A stretch of 60,000 nt of DNA, taken from assembly GCF_029227915.1 (NCBI RefSeq), contig NC_079885.1, positions 25,857,001 through 25,917,000 of the forward strand, written 5' to 3'. A program made the translations under genes and the position numbers. Below are positions 30,295-41,613 of this stretch, in pieces. Position 1 is the first letter of the stretch, and each line of letters opens with the position of its first letter. The DNA comes from Hydractinia symbiolongicarpus (Eukaryota > Cnidaria > Hydrozoa > Anthoathecata > Hydractiniidae). The notes under the pieces were generated by a model. That model was given only the letters and a program-made list of their open reading frames with translations. It was not told where the DNA came from and did not search any database.

Positions 30295-33263
30295 TTGTGT
30301 ACCTTACATCTGCGCACCACTATCAACCACTCCGTGAGCTTCACGAAAACAAATTACCAGCATTTGCGTGAGCTTGAGTTAGCCGGGGCTGGAGAGGGTA
30401 TCGGGCAAGTTGATATTTTAATAGGGTCGGATTTGTATTGCTACGTCTTTACTGGAAAGGTGATAAGAGGTGAGAATGGTCCGGTTGCATTGTATTTAAA
30501 ATTTGGTTGGGTACTAAATCGTCATACTAAGAGCGGGAACGCAGAAAAAACAACAAACATGCTCAAAATTTCACACGCTTTAAAATAAGGCTAACACAAA
30601 ATTAGAACAAACGGTACAAAAATTGTGGGAGCTAGAAACCCTTGGAATAAAACACGACGAAAAATCAGTTTGCGAAGAAATTTTCGATGAGATAAAACAA
30701 AACCAAGAAGGCCGTTATGAGGTAAAATTACTATTTAAACCGAATCATACCTTTCTACCCGATATTTACAATGCTTGTAAAAAACGTTTAGGGAGCAAAT
30801 TAGATTAATTAAGAAAACAGCCCAATCTTTTGTAAAAAATATGACAAAGTTATTCCCGAGCAGAAACGCCACAGTAACCCATGCGAAACAGGTTAAACGC
30901 ATTATCTACCACATTACCAAGTGATAAGAAACGATAAACAAACCACAGAACTAAGATTCGTCTGCGAATCAAAATGGGACCTTCACCTCTGATATATTAT
31001 TGCGATTCCGATTTTATCCGGTGGCGCTCACGGCAAACATCGAGAAAGCAGTTTAGCAAGTCAGCATCATCCTACTACGAAAACGCTGCTAAAACACAAC
31101 GAACGTTACTCGACCACTGAGCTAAGTAACTTTGAAAAAGTTAAATATTTGCTTTTCGTGGACGACTTCATGAGGGGTGCGACCAATAAAAAAAGTGCGA
31201 TAGAGTTGTACAAAAAATTGAAAATTTGATATCTCGAAGGACATTACGAAAAAGGCGAACCAACGACGAGAACGTACGGGAAATAATCGAAACTCTATAA
31301 AACGAGAAATGCTGATTCAATCCAAACCCCTGAAAATATCCTTGATATAATTTGGAACGAATTCGATGATGGTGTTATTATTGATATGCAAGAAGCAACG
31401 AGCTCTGCAAAAACATCGACACCGACAAAACAACAGGTTTTATCTACCTTAGCTAAATTTTACGATCCTTTGGGTATTATCCAGCCCTTAACGGTATCGC
31501 TAAAAGTTTTGTTCCAAGAATGTTGTAAATTAAAAATTCAATGGGAAGAAAGCATACCGAACGATCTCTGCCAGACATGGAGCACTGTTTTGCTCAAAAT
31601 AAAAAAGGTTCCGTCAATTCAAATACTACGTTGTTATTTCACGTCGGCCGAAAATGAAATTGTAAAAGAGTATTTTCTCTGTGGATTTAGCGACGCAAGC
31701 CCATCCGCATATGGCGCTGTTATATATTTGCTATCTAAAACAGAACAAGGAAAAGCCCATGTTTCCTTTGTTACGTCAAAATCAGGGGCTGCCCTCGTTG
31801 AAACCACAAACCAACTGAACCGAATTGCTTCGAATGTTGGTGCTCGTGTGACTACCTGAATCCGTAAAGGCAACTTGAAGTCATTTCATTTCAATCTCAG
31901 AAACCCATTTTTATACTTATACAGTCAAATTTGTCTGGCCTGGATGAACTCAATCCAAAACGAATTTAAACCCTTCATCGAAAACCGATTAAAAAAAATA
32001 CGCGAAAAAAGTAACCTATTTAAATTGGCATCATTGCCCGAATGACGAAAACTCAGCAGATGTAATTTCGAAACAAATATCGTCTCCAGTAGATTGCGTT
32101 TCATCAAATCAGTGGTTAAACGGGCCACAGTTTTTAAAAAATGACCTGAATCCGTCGTCACCTCAACCCCGTAACGAAATCGATTTTAACGCTGAGCTAA
32201 AACAAAAGATTACTATAAAGAATCTATGTGCAATATTCCACTTTAGCAGGTTCAGCGATTACAAAAAGATCGTCAAAGTATGCGCATGGGTCAATAGATT
32301 TGTTAACAATTTAAAACAAACTAAAAACAAGAAAAAACGGGTCACTGGTGCCACCCTAACTGTGGAAGAAATCAAAGCAGCGGAGCAGATCTTGCTAGAA
32401 AATCTAAAACAAATTGTGCAAGACCACAATTTCCACCAATTAAAACGTCAATTTAACATACAGTGACATGAGTCAGGAATACTTCGTTGTTATGGTCGAC
32501 TACAAAACGCGCCATTACAATTTGAAACAAAATCTCCCATCCTGGTAAACAGAGAACACAAGCTTTGTGAATTAATTGTTATACACATCCACTGTCAAAA
32601 TAAGCATTGCGAAGTAAGACAAATGCTAACCGAGCTAAGTCAGAAATACTTCATAAACCGTTGTGGGAATTATGTTCGTAAAATTTTATCGCAGTGTCGC
32701 CGACACAAAAGGAAACTATATAGTTACCCAGATCCGCCACCTTTGACCATTCTCAGACTAAACGAGGTAAGAGTTTTTGCAGTGGTGAGAGTTGATTTAT
32801 ACAGGCCTTTGTTTCTGAGAGACATAATTCGCAACGAGGATTCCAGTAAGTTGTTCAAGAGTTGGGTTGTGTTGCACACTTGTGCGGCATCTAGAGGGGT
32901 AGTGCTGGATTTGGCCCTCAATTCGAGTTTGATAGCTTTTAGGAGGGGTCTGAGTCGTTTTGTATCCAGGCATGGTTGTTCGGGTGATATGATTTCTGAC
33001 AATGGTTCGAACTTTGCTGCGGAAGAAACACAATAATTCGCACGTGATCTAAATATTAAATGACACTTTAACATACCGTTAGCAGCTTGGAATGGAGGTT
33101 TTTTCGAAAGGGTAATTCGAACATTGAAATATTATCTGAAGAGGCAGTTATCAAACGGTCGATTAATGCACAAAGAAATACAAACCGTTCTACAGGAGAT
33201 CGAGGCTATAATAAACAACCGCTCAATCACATACCTGTATCCAAACGATCTGGACCAAAAAGA

Positions 33264-33655
33264 ATGAAAATTACAAAGTGCACGCACAAAGATAAACTCG
33301 ACCAGTTAAGACTTACAATGATAAACTCGACCAGTTAAGTCTTAAAATTTAAATTCTAGAGGTTTTGCTCCTCTAAAGAATATCCTCATATAAAGGAGCA
33401 CAATTCTTCCTTTTTCCAAGGAGATAATTGGCACAAAAATTGAACAAACACACAGAGAGAGAGAGAGAGTAGGAGAGAACTTCTGTAAAGGGTACAAGAG
33501 TTTCGACTCGTATTCCTGAACCAAGGTACCCAAAATGTTTAGCTGAGTCACCTCAAGAGAGGTCTGGGAACAGTCTTCAGCAGAAGCTAGATATTTCTTT
33601 CATCCATAACTTTTCATCTGTCCTACTTTGTACAATCTTGTGTGACTGGGGTTGT
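33264..33655 (+). repeat. Hairpin repeat family, copy inserted in BEL integrase
   Basis: Begins near gaatgaaaattacaaagtgc, as at 24250, and ends at cttgtgtgactgggg without the tandem units. It lies between integrase segments YLYPNDLD and NQLIFGQR, which are adjacent in the family, so this is a true insertion. The start block aactcgaccagttaag is duplicated here. Boundaries are good to about 5 bp. Confidence 0.8.
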
Positions 33656-34057
33656 TTATTGTCAAACCAATTGATATTTGGACAACGAATTGAACAAAAG
33701 GAAGAACCGAGACACACAGAAATCAACAGGAAATATCAATCCACACTTTTGGCAAAAAGCTATTGAGTATACTAGACAATTACTGGAACAGATGCCATAA
33801 AGAATACCTAGCCGACTTACGTAAACAACAAAAAACTGTAACTCAAAACACCAAAACACCAGACGTGCAAATCAGAGATGTCGTTTTAATACACGACGAT
33901 AATTTACCACGCCAAGATTGCAAAAATAGACGCTTATGTACAGTAACGATGGGCAGGTAAGGGGAGCGACGGTGAGGACACCAAACTCTAGAGTTTTAAA
34001 GAGACCTATAAGTAGACTTTACCCAATCGAATGCTCCGCGAACGAAATAAAACGTAA

Positions 34058-35207
34058 AGGTGTGCGTAAATGTGTCAAATGTTTCATCAAACGCTATCAA
34101 ACTAGCGAGTTTTGATGAAAATTTTGATGCATTATAGTTGAATCATCAAACACGATTTTTTCAAAAAAATGAGAAAAGAAAAAAATTGAGTTTTATGAAG
34201 TTTGATCGCGATCAAACTTTTCATCAAACAAAATGGGTTCATCATCTGAGTTCTGCTGTTTGATGGCTGTTTGACGCATTTGAGAGTCATTTTTAATAAC
34301 CGTGATGAGTACAAAGGTAAGTGCCATCTTCTATGCCTTGAAGTAGGGACGTTTTGTTCCATACACCTAAATCATTTACACTTCCATTAGATCCAACATC
34401 GGCATATAAACATTTCAGGACCTGCAAATAACATTAAAATAATGAAATGATGTTTATAGTTACAGTAAAATGAACCACCATTTTGGGGTTTTTGAATCCT
34501 CACATGCTTTCCGTCTATTGCTCCTGAAGCGTGTGGAAAATTCCATCTTTCTTCAAAATTTTGAGAAACTTCTCAGAAACCACTCCTCGTCAGAAGATGG
34601 AACTTTGATAAATTCGGTCGCCATTCTTTCTACTATTGCTTTACAACATCCTTTGACAATAGATGACACAGCTTTTAATATGCGGAACTGGAAACTTAGA
34701 GATTTAAAAGCTTCCCCGCTAGCTATAAACAATAAAGTTAATGCTAGCCTTTCATCAACATTCACGGGTTTGGTTCCACCAAGTCTCTCCTTAGGCGAAA
34801 TTAAATGCGAAAATTTGGTTAATATTAACTCAAAATCAAGAATATCCATTCGGAACATTTCACGGAATCCAAATCGATCTTCAATTTTTAGTTCCTTTAC
34901 AATGTTATTAAAGTATCCCTTTTCATCTCTTCGTTTTATCCAGCTGCGTATTTTTCCTCGTTGTGGCTTTTCATCATCAGAATCCATAAGTTCACTCAAT
35001 ACCAGAAGTTTCGCCATATCAGCCGCCATTTTGAAACTTTTTAAATGAATAGGCCTTCAATCATTTCGAATGTTTTTAGAAAAAATGTTTGACAAGTTGA
35101 CGCAAATAGAAAATTCAATTTCATCAAACATTCGCAGTTTGATAAAATTTTCATCAAACAGTTTGATGAGCTGTTTAATGAACAGTTTGACGCATTTGCG
35201 CACGTCT
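34058..35207 (-). mobile_element. PIF/Harbinger element with TAA target duplication
   Basis: Inverted ends: AGGTGTGCGTAAATGTGTCA on the left, AGACGTGCGCAAATGCGTCA on the right (reversed), matching at 18 of 20 bases shown. TAA lies on both sides (34055-34057 and 35208-35210). Many tttgatga/tcatcaaa motifs lie in both subterminal regions. The BEL tail reading frame runs on in phase across the site if one TAA is kept, which confirms the boundaries. Only 1.15 kb long; it holds an N-terminal transposase exon, so it is an internally deleted copy. Confidence 0.9.
34553..35029 (-). CDS. Harbinger transposase N-terminal exon (truncated)
   Basis: 158 codons, ATG likely at or near 35029 (MAADMAK). Contains [38 protein letters not shown], then [20 protein letters not shown] and ending [15 protein letters not shown]. 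That is the standard region before the DDE core in Harbinger transposases (RM....F..Ll..v...i, eRLaltLRfLAtGds..sLsf, P.s..eW). The catalytic core is missing in this copy. The frame is uninterrupted, so the deletion may be old only in the removed part or the copy young. Confidence 0.8.
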   Translation of the reverse strand: MAADMAKLLVLSELMDSDDEKPQRGKIRSWIKRRDEKGYFNNIVKELKIEDRFGFREMFRMDILDFELILTKFSHLISPKERLGGTKPVNVDERLALTLLFIASGEAFKSLSFQFRILKAVSSIVKGCCKAIVERMATEFIKVPSSDEEWFLRSFSKF

Positions 35208-35639
35208 TAACACTAATGAATTAAACAGTCTTTTTCCAGACAAAGGTAAAGACGACAGCCAGCGAGAAGAAAACGAGACAGGGAAAGACCTAGACGCGAG
35301 GCAGCAGAAAGAGCGAACCTAAGACTGAAGTAAGACTTGGTCATAAACACCACGACTGTGATATACTTTTTGTTTAAACTTTACTTGTATGTTAGGAACT
35401 TCACTGTTCGCGGTGAGGGAATGTTTTATTAATGATTTATGACATATTTTTGTTTTGGTAGGTGTGAACACGGCTAACGTGTTCACTATATTTTTTACGC
35501 TCAGTATGATACTATTCTTTACGACAAACACACGTTCTTTAAATAACATAGGTCGGACCGGGCTGCCGCAGGTACAATGCACCACTTCATTGAGAAATAG
35601 CTAAAATATTTATCTCTCAGGATGAGGCACCTCCTATGC

Positions 35640-36000
35640 AACGAGATATTGTTGTTTACATAATATACGTCAGGGTCTGAACAAACTGTGTCACATGTTT
35701 GATTCCATTGACATTTAGTTTCTGAAACTCTCCCAATGATCTTAGCAACTGTACAGGTGCTTCAGGATGTTCTTTTATAGCTTTATTTTTACGACCCCAA
35801 AGAAAAAGAATGTTGTGTTGCACCCCGAAATAGCCGGAATGTGAGTTGAAAACAACGAAACTGCTTCTCCTAAATAATCATATACCTTGCCAATGTCCAC
35901 ATATTTCTCGTAATCTTTGCATGAACCATTTAGAAATGGGTTCCGTAACTGCGTATGCATAGACAAGAAAACAAGCATGTTTGTGTTTTTAGCAACGGCA
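35640..36000 (-). pseudogene. Fragment of multicopy GCD-type protein of unknown function
   Basis: Minus-strand frame 35978-35775 reads TQLRNPFLNGS, YEKYVDIGKVYDYLGEAVSL and IPAISGCNTTFFFFG. After a frame change it continues HPEAPVQLLRSLGEF (about 35710-35760). It matches a multicopy animal family in which a (D)vDvLvLl strand is followed by yvdI..l...lG...a.alpalHaftGCDttS.f.gkgK. The GCD motif is GCN here. Members often occur near mobile elements and look nuclease-like, but function is unproven. Confidence 0.5.
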
Positions 36001-36339
36001 CTGCGCTGTTCACATCTCTTGAGCCTTATGCCGCCCTTTGCATTGTTCTGGTGTTACGTGTCGTTTATGATTTTAATGGACAAGGTGATGGCGTAACAAA
36101 GCGAACCAACGCACAGAGGCATTTACGATGTCTCTTTCGCTTTAACTAATTGTACTGCTGCTACACCATCTATCAACTAACGACCATATTCTTAGGACTG
36201 GTATTGGCCCACTGTCTAGCTTATGGATGATTTTATCTGAAGTGTATGGACAAAAGATTTCCTCTTCTTTGCCCTTTTTGTCCAATTTTTTCTTGATCAT
36301 TTTTTCACACAAAAAATAGAGAGAAAATTTTGAACATTG

Positions 36340-36445
36340 CAGCAAGGCACAATGAAATACTCAACCTGTTAAGTTTTAGGGTTAAATCATAGAGGTTTTG
36401 TTCCTCCAAAGTTACTGCCAAAAAGGCAGTTAAACTTTTCGCAGG
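36340..36445 (+). repeat. Hairpin repeat family, partial copy
   Basis: Contains actcaacctgttaagtttta and the hairpin atagaggttttgttcctcca, then departs from the family near the Lys/Gly-rich ccaaaaaggcagt. Confidence 0.65.
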
Positions 36446-37155
36446 ATACACAATATCAGTGAAAAAAACAAAACACACACACACACAACACAGATTGATG
36501 ATGAGGTGACGAAACAGCAAACTGTAATGATAACTATATTTCTGGACGACATGCTTCTGGTGGCCCAAACACTTGTAAAACTGTTGCAAGCCGGGGATAC
36601 TTTAATTTAGGTTTTACAGATTCTATTTCTCATTGTAAAGCAAAATAAAATTCTTTTTTCAACCAGTTCAGATAATGGAGTTTACCAGAGGTGTTCGTAC
36701 ACTCAGCGAAAATTAACTTATCACTGCTAGACCAGATGGAGAGCCAAGAAAATTACAACACAGAAAACCTAAACAATCACAAGTGGAACTTCAGTGATAG
36801 TAAATAAATCTTTATCTACAAAAATAGCAAGGAAGGAGAAGTCTCTAAGTAACCTTTTAAAAAATGAACAGAAATCACAATTTTAAACTTCTTTTCCTCC
36901 CAAAGCAAATTCAGGAATATATTTTATTTTGAATGTAACAGCTACTTAGGAATCCGGGAATATGGATGACAGAAACTGAAATCTTAATCCTTAATTGCGT
37001 GGAGGTTAAACCATCAAGTATGCCAGTACAAGTCTTGGAAATCCGAAACAACTGGATGGTGCGATAAATCGAAATCTTAGCACAACACTCACACTAACAG
37101 ACATACCACAGACTTGTAAATGAAATAACATGAGGAGATACGTTACGTGTCATTG
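36446..37155. other. No gene seen
   Basis: AT-rich, no recognised coding signal. A short (CA)n run lies at about 36472-36486. Confidence 0.5.
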
Positions 37156-37580
37156 TAGAGAAGAAAACAAATTACAAAAAGGTGGCAAGCCACCGCAAAG
37201 ATGAACTCAACCTGTTAGGTCTTTGGAAATAAGCTAGAGGTTGTACTCCTCTAGAGAAAATGCCTCTAAAAAAACAATTCTCCCTTTTTACAAGGAATTA
37301 ATTAAAAAATGTAAAAAAAATAAAAAGGACACAACACATTTGAAAAGATGAACAGAACTTTAACCAAGGGCAGGTGCGTTTGGACCCATATTTCTGAACC
37401 TAAGTGCCCTGGATGTCTACCTGGGTTACCTCGAAGAGGTCCGCGGACGGTCATCAGCAGAAACTAGACATCCCTATCTTCCTGAAGTAAACTGTGACCG
37501 CTTTCTGTTCAACTGTGCTATTCTTTGTTTTTAACTCAGGTAATAAGTGGATTCGTTACTCTCCAAAGACAAGATCATGC
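37156..37580 (+). repeat. Hairpin repeat family, near-complete copy holding the empty piggyBac site
   Basis: In order: palindrome GGTGGCAAGCCACC (37181-37194), actcaacctgttaggtcttt, hairpin CTAGAGG/CCTCTAG, the block gaacagaactttaaccaagg with an uninterrupted TTAA near 37362, the three-way-junction candidate at 37411-37473, and one gtaataagtggattcgttac unit. It is the best copy for comparing the others. Confidence 0.8.
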
Positions 37581-38440
37581 GTCATCAACCCCCTCCCCCT
37601 CTTTTCTCAAATCATATTTTAAAAGTTGCTGATTTGGTTCACATGAAAAATGTAATTTTTCGTACAATTTATATCACGGAAAACTCTCAGAGGCACTTCT
37701 TGCTGCTTACAAAGTTGACTTTTTCAACTCTTACTAGACTCGTGGATCAATTCTTGGTTTGATAAATCCCCCCACTGTGTCAACTAAATCATTCGGCTCC
37801 AACTCTATTCGATGTCAGTCCTTTTATTCATAGAATTTTTTACAAAACTCCTTTCCTTCAACTCAAATAGTCTCTCTCACCTCTTCTAGACTAACGTCTT
37901 CTCTGATCAAGTTCTTTTTCTCATTGTACAGCTGAGTTTGTCATCATTTGCTTTCCTTTTAATGTTACTGGGTTTTGCATGTTTTTGTTTGTTTGTTTTG
38001 TTTTTGTGAATTAAGGGTGGCCAGCATCTTGTCATAGCCGTAGGATAATAATGCTGGTCTTCTCACAGTGATAACCTAATTTTTTTATAAATTGTTATTT
38101 ATTTGACTTCTACCTTATGTATGCTATTACTGTAGAATAAATAGTTCTTCTTCTTAATGTTTAATGCTTAATGTAATGTGCTGTGTTTTGCTACACGAAT
38201 TTTTCTATACTATCGCTAAAGGGATTCCTGCATACAAAATCACACTATGCCAATCAACTATAAGCACGAATAGAAAATCAAATATTCTAACCTTATCAAT
38301 GGTTCCACTTTATTCGTCAGAAATGTAAAAAATAATTGAACAAAAAATAGGGCCGTTATGATCTAGAAGAATAGTGTTCTTCTTTCACTAAGTAAATTCG
38401 TTAAGTAAGTAAGTAATGATAAAATATTGACAACAGCTGC
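37581..38440. other. Unassigned; possible retroelement 3' tail
   Basis: T- and C-rich sequence. An 8-bp inverted repeat (CCAGCAT...ATGCTGG, about 38021-38057) could fold as a stem-loop like those in LINE or SINE tails. No coding domain recognised. Confidence 0.35.
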
Positions 38441-38464
38441 CTGGTTCGGGATAAGGTACGGATA

Positions 38465-38660
38465 CGGAAATAGTTTCCGTATATGGAAACCCTCTAAAAA
38501 GAGAAACAGTTTCCGAATTCGGAAACCTTTTTTTTTCTCTTAGAACAGAGATAGTTTCCAACTTTGGAAACTGTAAAACAGAAATAGTTTCTGAATTTGG
38601 AAACTAAGTTAAAAAAGGAAATGGTTTCCTAATTTAGAAACCGTATAAAAAAGGATCTGT
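38465..38660. repeat. Array of five short palindromes
   Basis: Five imperfect 18-20-bp palindromes of the type GTTTCCNAATTNGGAAAC, at about 38472, 38508, 38555, 38589 and 38625, spaced 35-47 bp. Spacers are A-rich and differ, so the palindromes are better kept than the spacers. Confidence 0.8.
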
Positions 38661-38739
38661 TTTCAGAATTATTTTCACGTTATCTTTTCTGCCTATAACA
38701 TTTTGATGATACGTAACTAGTATAGAAGGTGTTGCGGAA

Positions 38740-39080
38740 AGGTTGCCAAGGCAAAGGCATTAAGCACGGCAAAGGCAGCCAAGGAAAGAGGAAGAGGAAT
38801 CAGCAAGGCAGGGGTAGGCAAGGCATGGGAGGCACAGGCAAGGGCATAGTAGGCAGGCACCAGAAAAGGCATGGGAAGGGTAGGCAAAGGCATTAAGCAC
38901 GGCAAGAAAAGGGCACGGCAATGCACGGCAAAGCAGGCAAGGAAACAGGAAGAGGAATCAGCAAGACAGGGGTAGTCAAGGCATGGGACGCACAGGCAAG
39001 GCCATAGAAGGCAGGCAACAGAAAAGGCATAGGAAGGGTAGGCAATGGCAGGGGGACGGCAAGGCAGGGGCAGGCACGTT
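38740..39080. repeat. Purine-rich minisatellite (about 155-bp higher-order unit)
   Basis: Built from short AGGCA-type words. A larger unit is repeated about twice (taagcacggcaa at about 38762 and 38894; aggaagaggaatcagcaag near 38791 and 38949). One strand is nearly all purines plus C, and the base composition is far from the AT-rich surroundings. Confidence 0.85.
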
Positions 39081-39225
39081 AATAGAAACTCTCTCCCCCT
39101 ACAACTCAAAGATATACTCAATGTAAAGTATTACATTTATATAAGGTCAGTGAATCATCTTACCAGAATTATGTGCCAATATAATACAACCTGGTTGTTG
39201 TAGGTGCAAGATAATTGTTTTTCAT

Positions 39226-39293
39226 GCCCTGTCCAGGATTCGAACCTGGATCTCTCGTTTGCAAGAGTGTCATAGCCATTAGACCAACAGGGC
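39226..39293 (-). tRNA. tRNA-like gene (anticodon uncertain; Ala-TGC or Cys-GCA)
   Basis: Read on the minus strand, 68 nt. Perfect 7-bp acceptor stem (GCCCTGT with ACAGGGC), T arm CCAGG/TTCGAAT/CCTGG, D arm with the box TGGTCTAATGG, and B box GGTTCGAATCC, so both internal Pol III promoter boxes fit. The anticodon arm (CTCTTGCAAACGAGAG) has a 6- or 8-nt loop instead of 7, so the anticodon cannot be set, and the total is short. No T-run terminator follows. It may be a tRNA pseudogene or a SINE head. It abuts the USP coding frame that begins at about 39294. Confidence 0.6.
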
Positions 39294-39554
39294 GTAACTC
39301 GTATTACTGCTTACCCTTGTACCATTCCCGTACCTTTTACCGTAGATGGAATAGTGAAATTTCCTAAACATTGTCAATTAAGGGCTATTCTCAACCATTG
39401 CGGCAACTTAAATAATGGTCACTACACAACCATAGCCTTCGACCAAATGGTACACAGGTGGATACATTGCAACGATAGAGCAGTAATTTTCTGTGATGAC
39501 CGCCTTCTTAACAGTCACGAGTCATATGTTTTCTTTTTAGAAGAGCTGAGATAA
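39294..39554 (+). pseudogene. USP-type ubiquitin hydrolase, repeat-associated copy 2 (C-terminal part)
   Basis: Open frame on the plus strand from the tRNA-like gene to TAA at about 39552-39554. TAYPCTIPVPFTVDG, LRAILNHCGNLNNGHYTTIA, HRWIHCNDRAVI, YVFFLEELR. It aligns along its whole length with copy 1 (24953-25287), differing at many positions, so the two are distinct members. The catalytic His box is kept. The upstream half of the domain, with its zinc finger and Cys, is missing, and the tRNA-like sequence stands where it should continue. The stop is followed within 20 bases by the tandem hairpin units. Confidence 0.75.
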
Positions 39555-39555
39555 G

Positions 39556-39996
39556 AATATTTTAACCGGAATGAGTCAGCAAGGGGGCTTGACTACACTC
39601 AGTCTTGTCTTTGGAGAGTGACGACTCCACTTATTAGCCCAGTCAAAAATAAAACAAAATCAAATAAAAATTAAGTTAGCAAGGGGGTTTGATCATACTA
39701 GGTCTTGTCTTTGGAGAGTGACGACTCCACTTATTACCCCAGTTAAAAAAAAGCATTAGCAGGGGGGTTTGATCACATATGATCTTGTCTTTGGAGAGTA
39801 ACGACTCCAATTATTACCTGAGTTGAAACAGGGAATAGTACAGTTGAACAGACAATGGTCAAAGTTTACTTTAGGAAGATAGGAATGTCTAGTTTCCGCC
39901 GATGACCGTCCGCGGACTTCTTCGAGGTGACCCAGCTAGACATCCAGGGTACTTAGGTTCAGAAATATGGGTCTAAACCTACCTGCCCTTGGTTAA
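39556..39996 (-). repeat. Hairpin repeat family, left part of copy split by piggyBac
   Basis: Three tandem ~90-bp units (aagggggtttgatcatacta, ctttggagagtgacgactcc, acttattaccccagt) at about 39570-39835, then the three-way-junction candidate at 39883-39945, then accTgcccttgg up to TTAA (39993-39996). It continues at 44109. Confidence 0.85.
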
Positions 39997-40079
39997 CTCT
40001 TTCTATACCACGTGAATTTCATGGTAAATTTGGTAGCCCTTGAAAAAGCCTCATATCTTTTGATTGAAACATTATTAGG

Positions 40080-41590
40080 AAATCTATGACCCCTCAAAAG
40101 AAAGGTAAAAGATCAAGGATTCCAAATAAAAAAAAAATTTCAAAATTCATAATGGCCAAAATCCATAATGGCGGAAAAGCTGTTGAAATTTTTAGAGAAA
40201 ATGGTAAGTTTTTATATTCTCTTGTTTCTAACTTGTTTTCACATAGTTGTAGGGTGATTTCTTTGCTTAAAAAGTTGTACCCCATTATATTTCTGACACT
40301 TTACAAAAAATTTCAGGTCAAAAGGACTATTAGTTCCGGAGTTATGGTCAAATTAAGCCGGTTTCTTATTTTAGTAAGAATGTAACCGTAAAATATTCAT
40401 AAAAAATGGAAAAGTGTACCCTAAATAAAGTCTAATAACATAATACTTACTAGTTCCTAGAAAGTCAATGACCCCTCAAAAGAAGGGTAATGTATCAAAG
40501 ATTTTTATTGTGAAAAAAAAAAGAAAATCTAAACCGGTTGAAATCCATAATGGCGGAAAAGATGTGAAAATTTCTTCAAAATTGTGCGTAAAAATGAATT
40601 ATTTGATCAAAAAATGACTTCCACTTGGTTTTAGAGTGATGTTTTTGCTTACAAAGTTGTACCCCATTATATTTCTGACACTTTGCAAAAAATTTCAGGT
40701 CCAAAGGACTATTAGTTCCGGAGATATGGTCAAACTAAGCCGGTTTCTTATTTTAGTAAAAATGTAACCGTAAAATATTCATAAAAAATGGAAAAGTGTA
40801 CCCTAAATAAAGTCTAATAACATAATACTTACTAGTTCCTAGAAAGTCAATGACCCCTCAAAAGAAAGGTAATGTATCAAAGATTTAATTTTGAAGAAAA
40901 AAAAGAAAATCTAAACCCATTGAAATCCATAATGGCGGAAAAGCTGTGAAAATTTCTTCAAAATTGTGCGTAAAAATGAATTATTTGATCAAAAAATGAC
41001 TTCCACTTGGTTTTAGAGTGATGTTTTTGCTTACAAAGTTGTACCCCATTATATTTCTGACACTTTGCAAAAAATTTCAGGTCCAAAGGACTATTAGTTC
41101 CGGAGATATGGTCAAACTAAGCCGGTTTCTTATTTTAGTAAAAATGTAACCGTAAAATATTCATAAAAAATGGAAAAGTGTACCCTAAATAAAGTCTAAT
41201 AACATAATACTTACTAGTTCCTAGAAAGTCAATGACCCCTCAAAAGAAAGGTAATGTATCAAAGATTTAATTTTGAAGAAAAAAAAGAAAATCTAAACCC
41301 ATTGAAATCCATAATGGCGGAAAAGCTGTGAAAATTTCTTCAAAATTGTGCGTAAAAATGAATTATTTGATCAAAAAATGACTTCCACTTGGTTTTAGAG
41401 TGATATTTTTGCTAACAAAGTTGTACCCCATTAAAATTCTGACACCTTGCAAAAAATTTCACGTCCAAAAGACAATTAGTTCCGGAGATATGGTCACATG
41501 AAGCAGCCTCCTCCTATTTAGAGAATTATCGTAAACCGACGAATAATCGGTTCAAATCCTAATAAAGAACAGGAATACAAACAAAAGAAA
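40080..41590. repeat. Tandem array of about four 382-bp units inside the piggyBac element
   Basis: Starts of units (atgacccctcaaaagaa) fall at about 40086, 40468, 40849 and 41232. The middle units are nearly identical; the first and last are more diverged. Each holds ataatggcggaaaag and gtaccccattatatttctga. The array lies between the transposase stop codon and the left end. Confidence 0.9.
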
Positions 41591-41613
41591 ATTTGCACAA
41601 ATGAATGTTTTTC

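Larger units (their letters stand above)
30295..35323 (+). mobile_element. BEL/Pao retrotransposon copy b, decayed, with two nested insertions
   Basis: Parts in order on the plus strand: end of the retropepsin/DUF1758 region (VDILIGSDLYCYVFTGKV, NGPVALYLKFGWVLN, 30295-30588); linker (WELETLGIKHDEKSV, 30623-30808); reverse transcriptase pieces (ELRFVCESKWDLHL, LLFVDDF at about 31145-31165); RNase H/connection (LAKFYDPLGIIQPLTV, GFSDASPSAYGAV, 31386-31860); integrase with Asp, Asp and Glu motifs (VRVDLYRPL, ISDNGSNF, FFERVIRTLK, 32623-33240); integrase C-terminal domain (about 33763-34045) and tail to 35323. Stops, frameshifts and an RT deletion make it dead. A hairpin repeat (33264-33655) and a Harbinger element (34058-35207) interrupt the integrase. 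LTRs were not identified. Confidence 0.85.

Noticed and set aside
38717-39121. 134-codon Cys/Leu-rich frame on the minus strand
   Set aside because: It is the translation of the purine minisatellite on its C/T-rich strand; no start context or domain.
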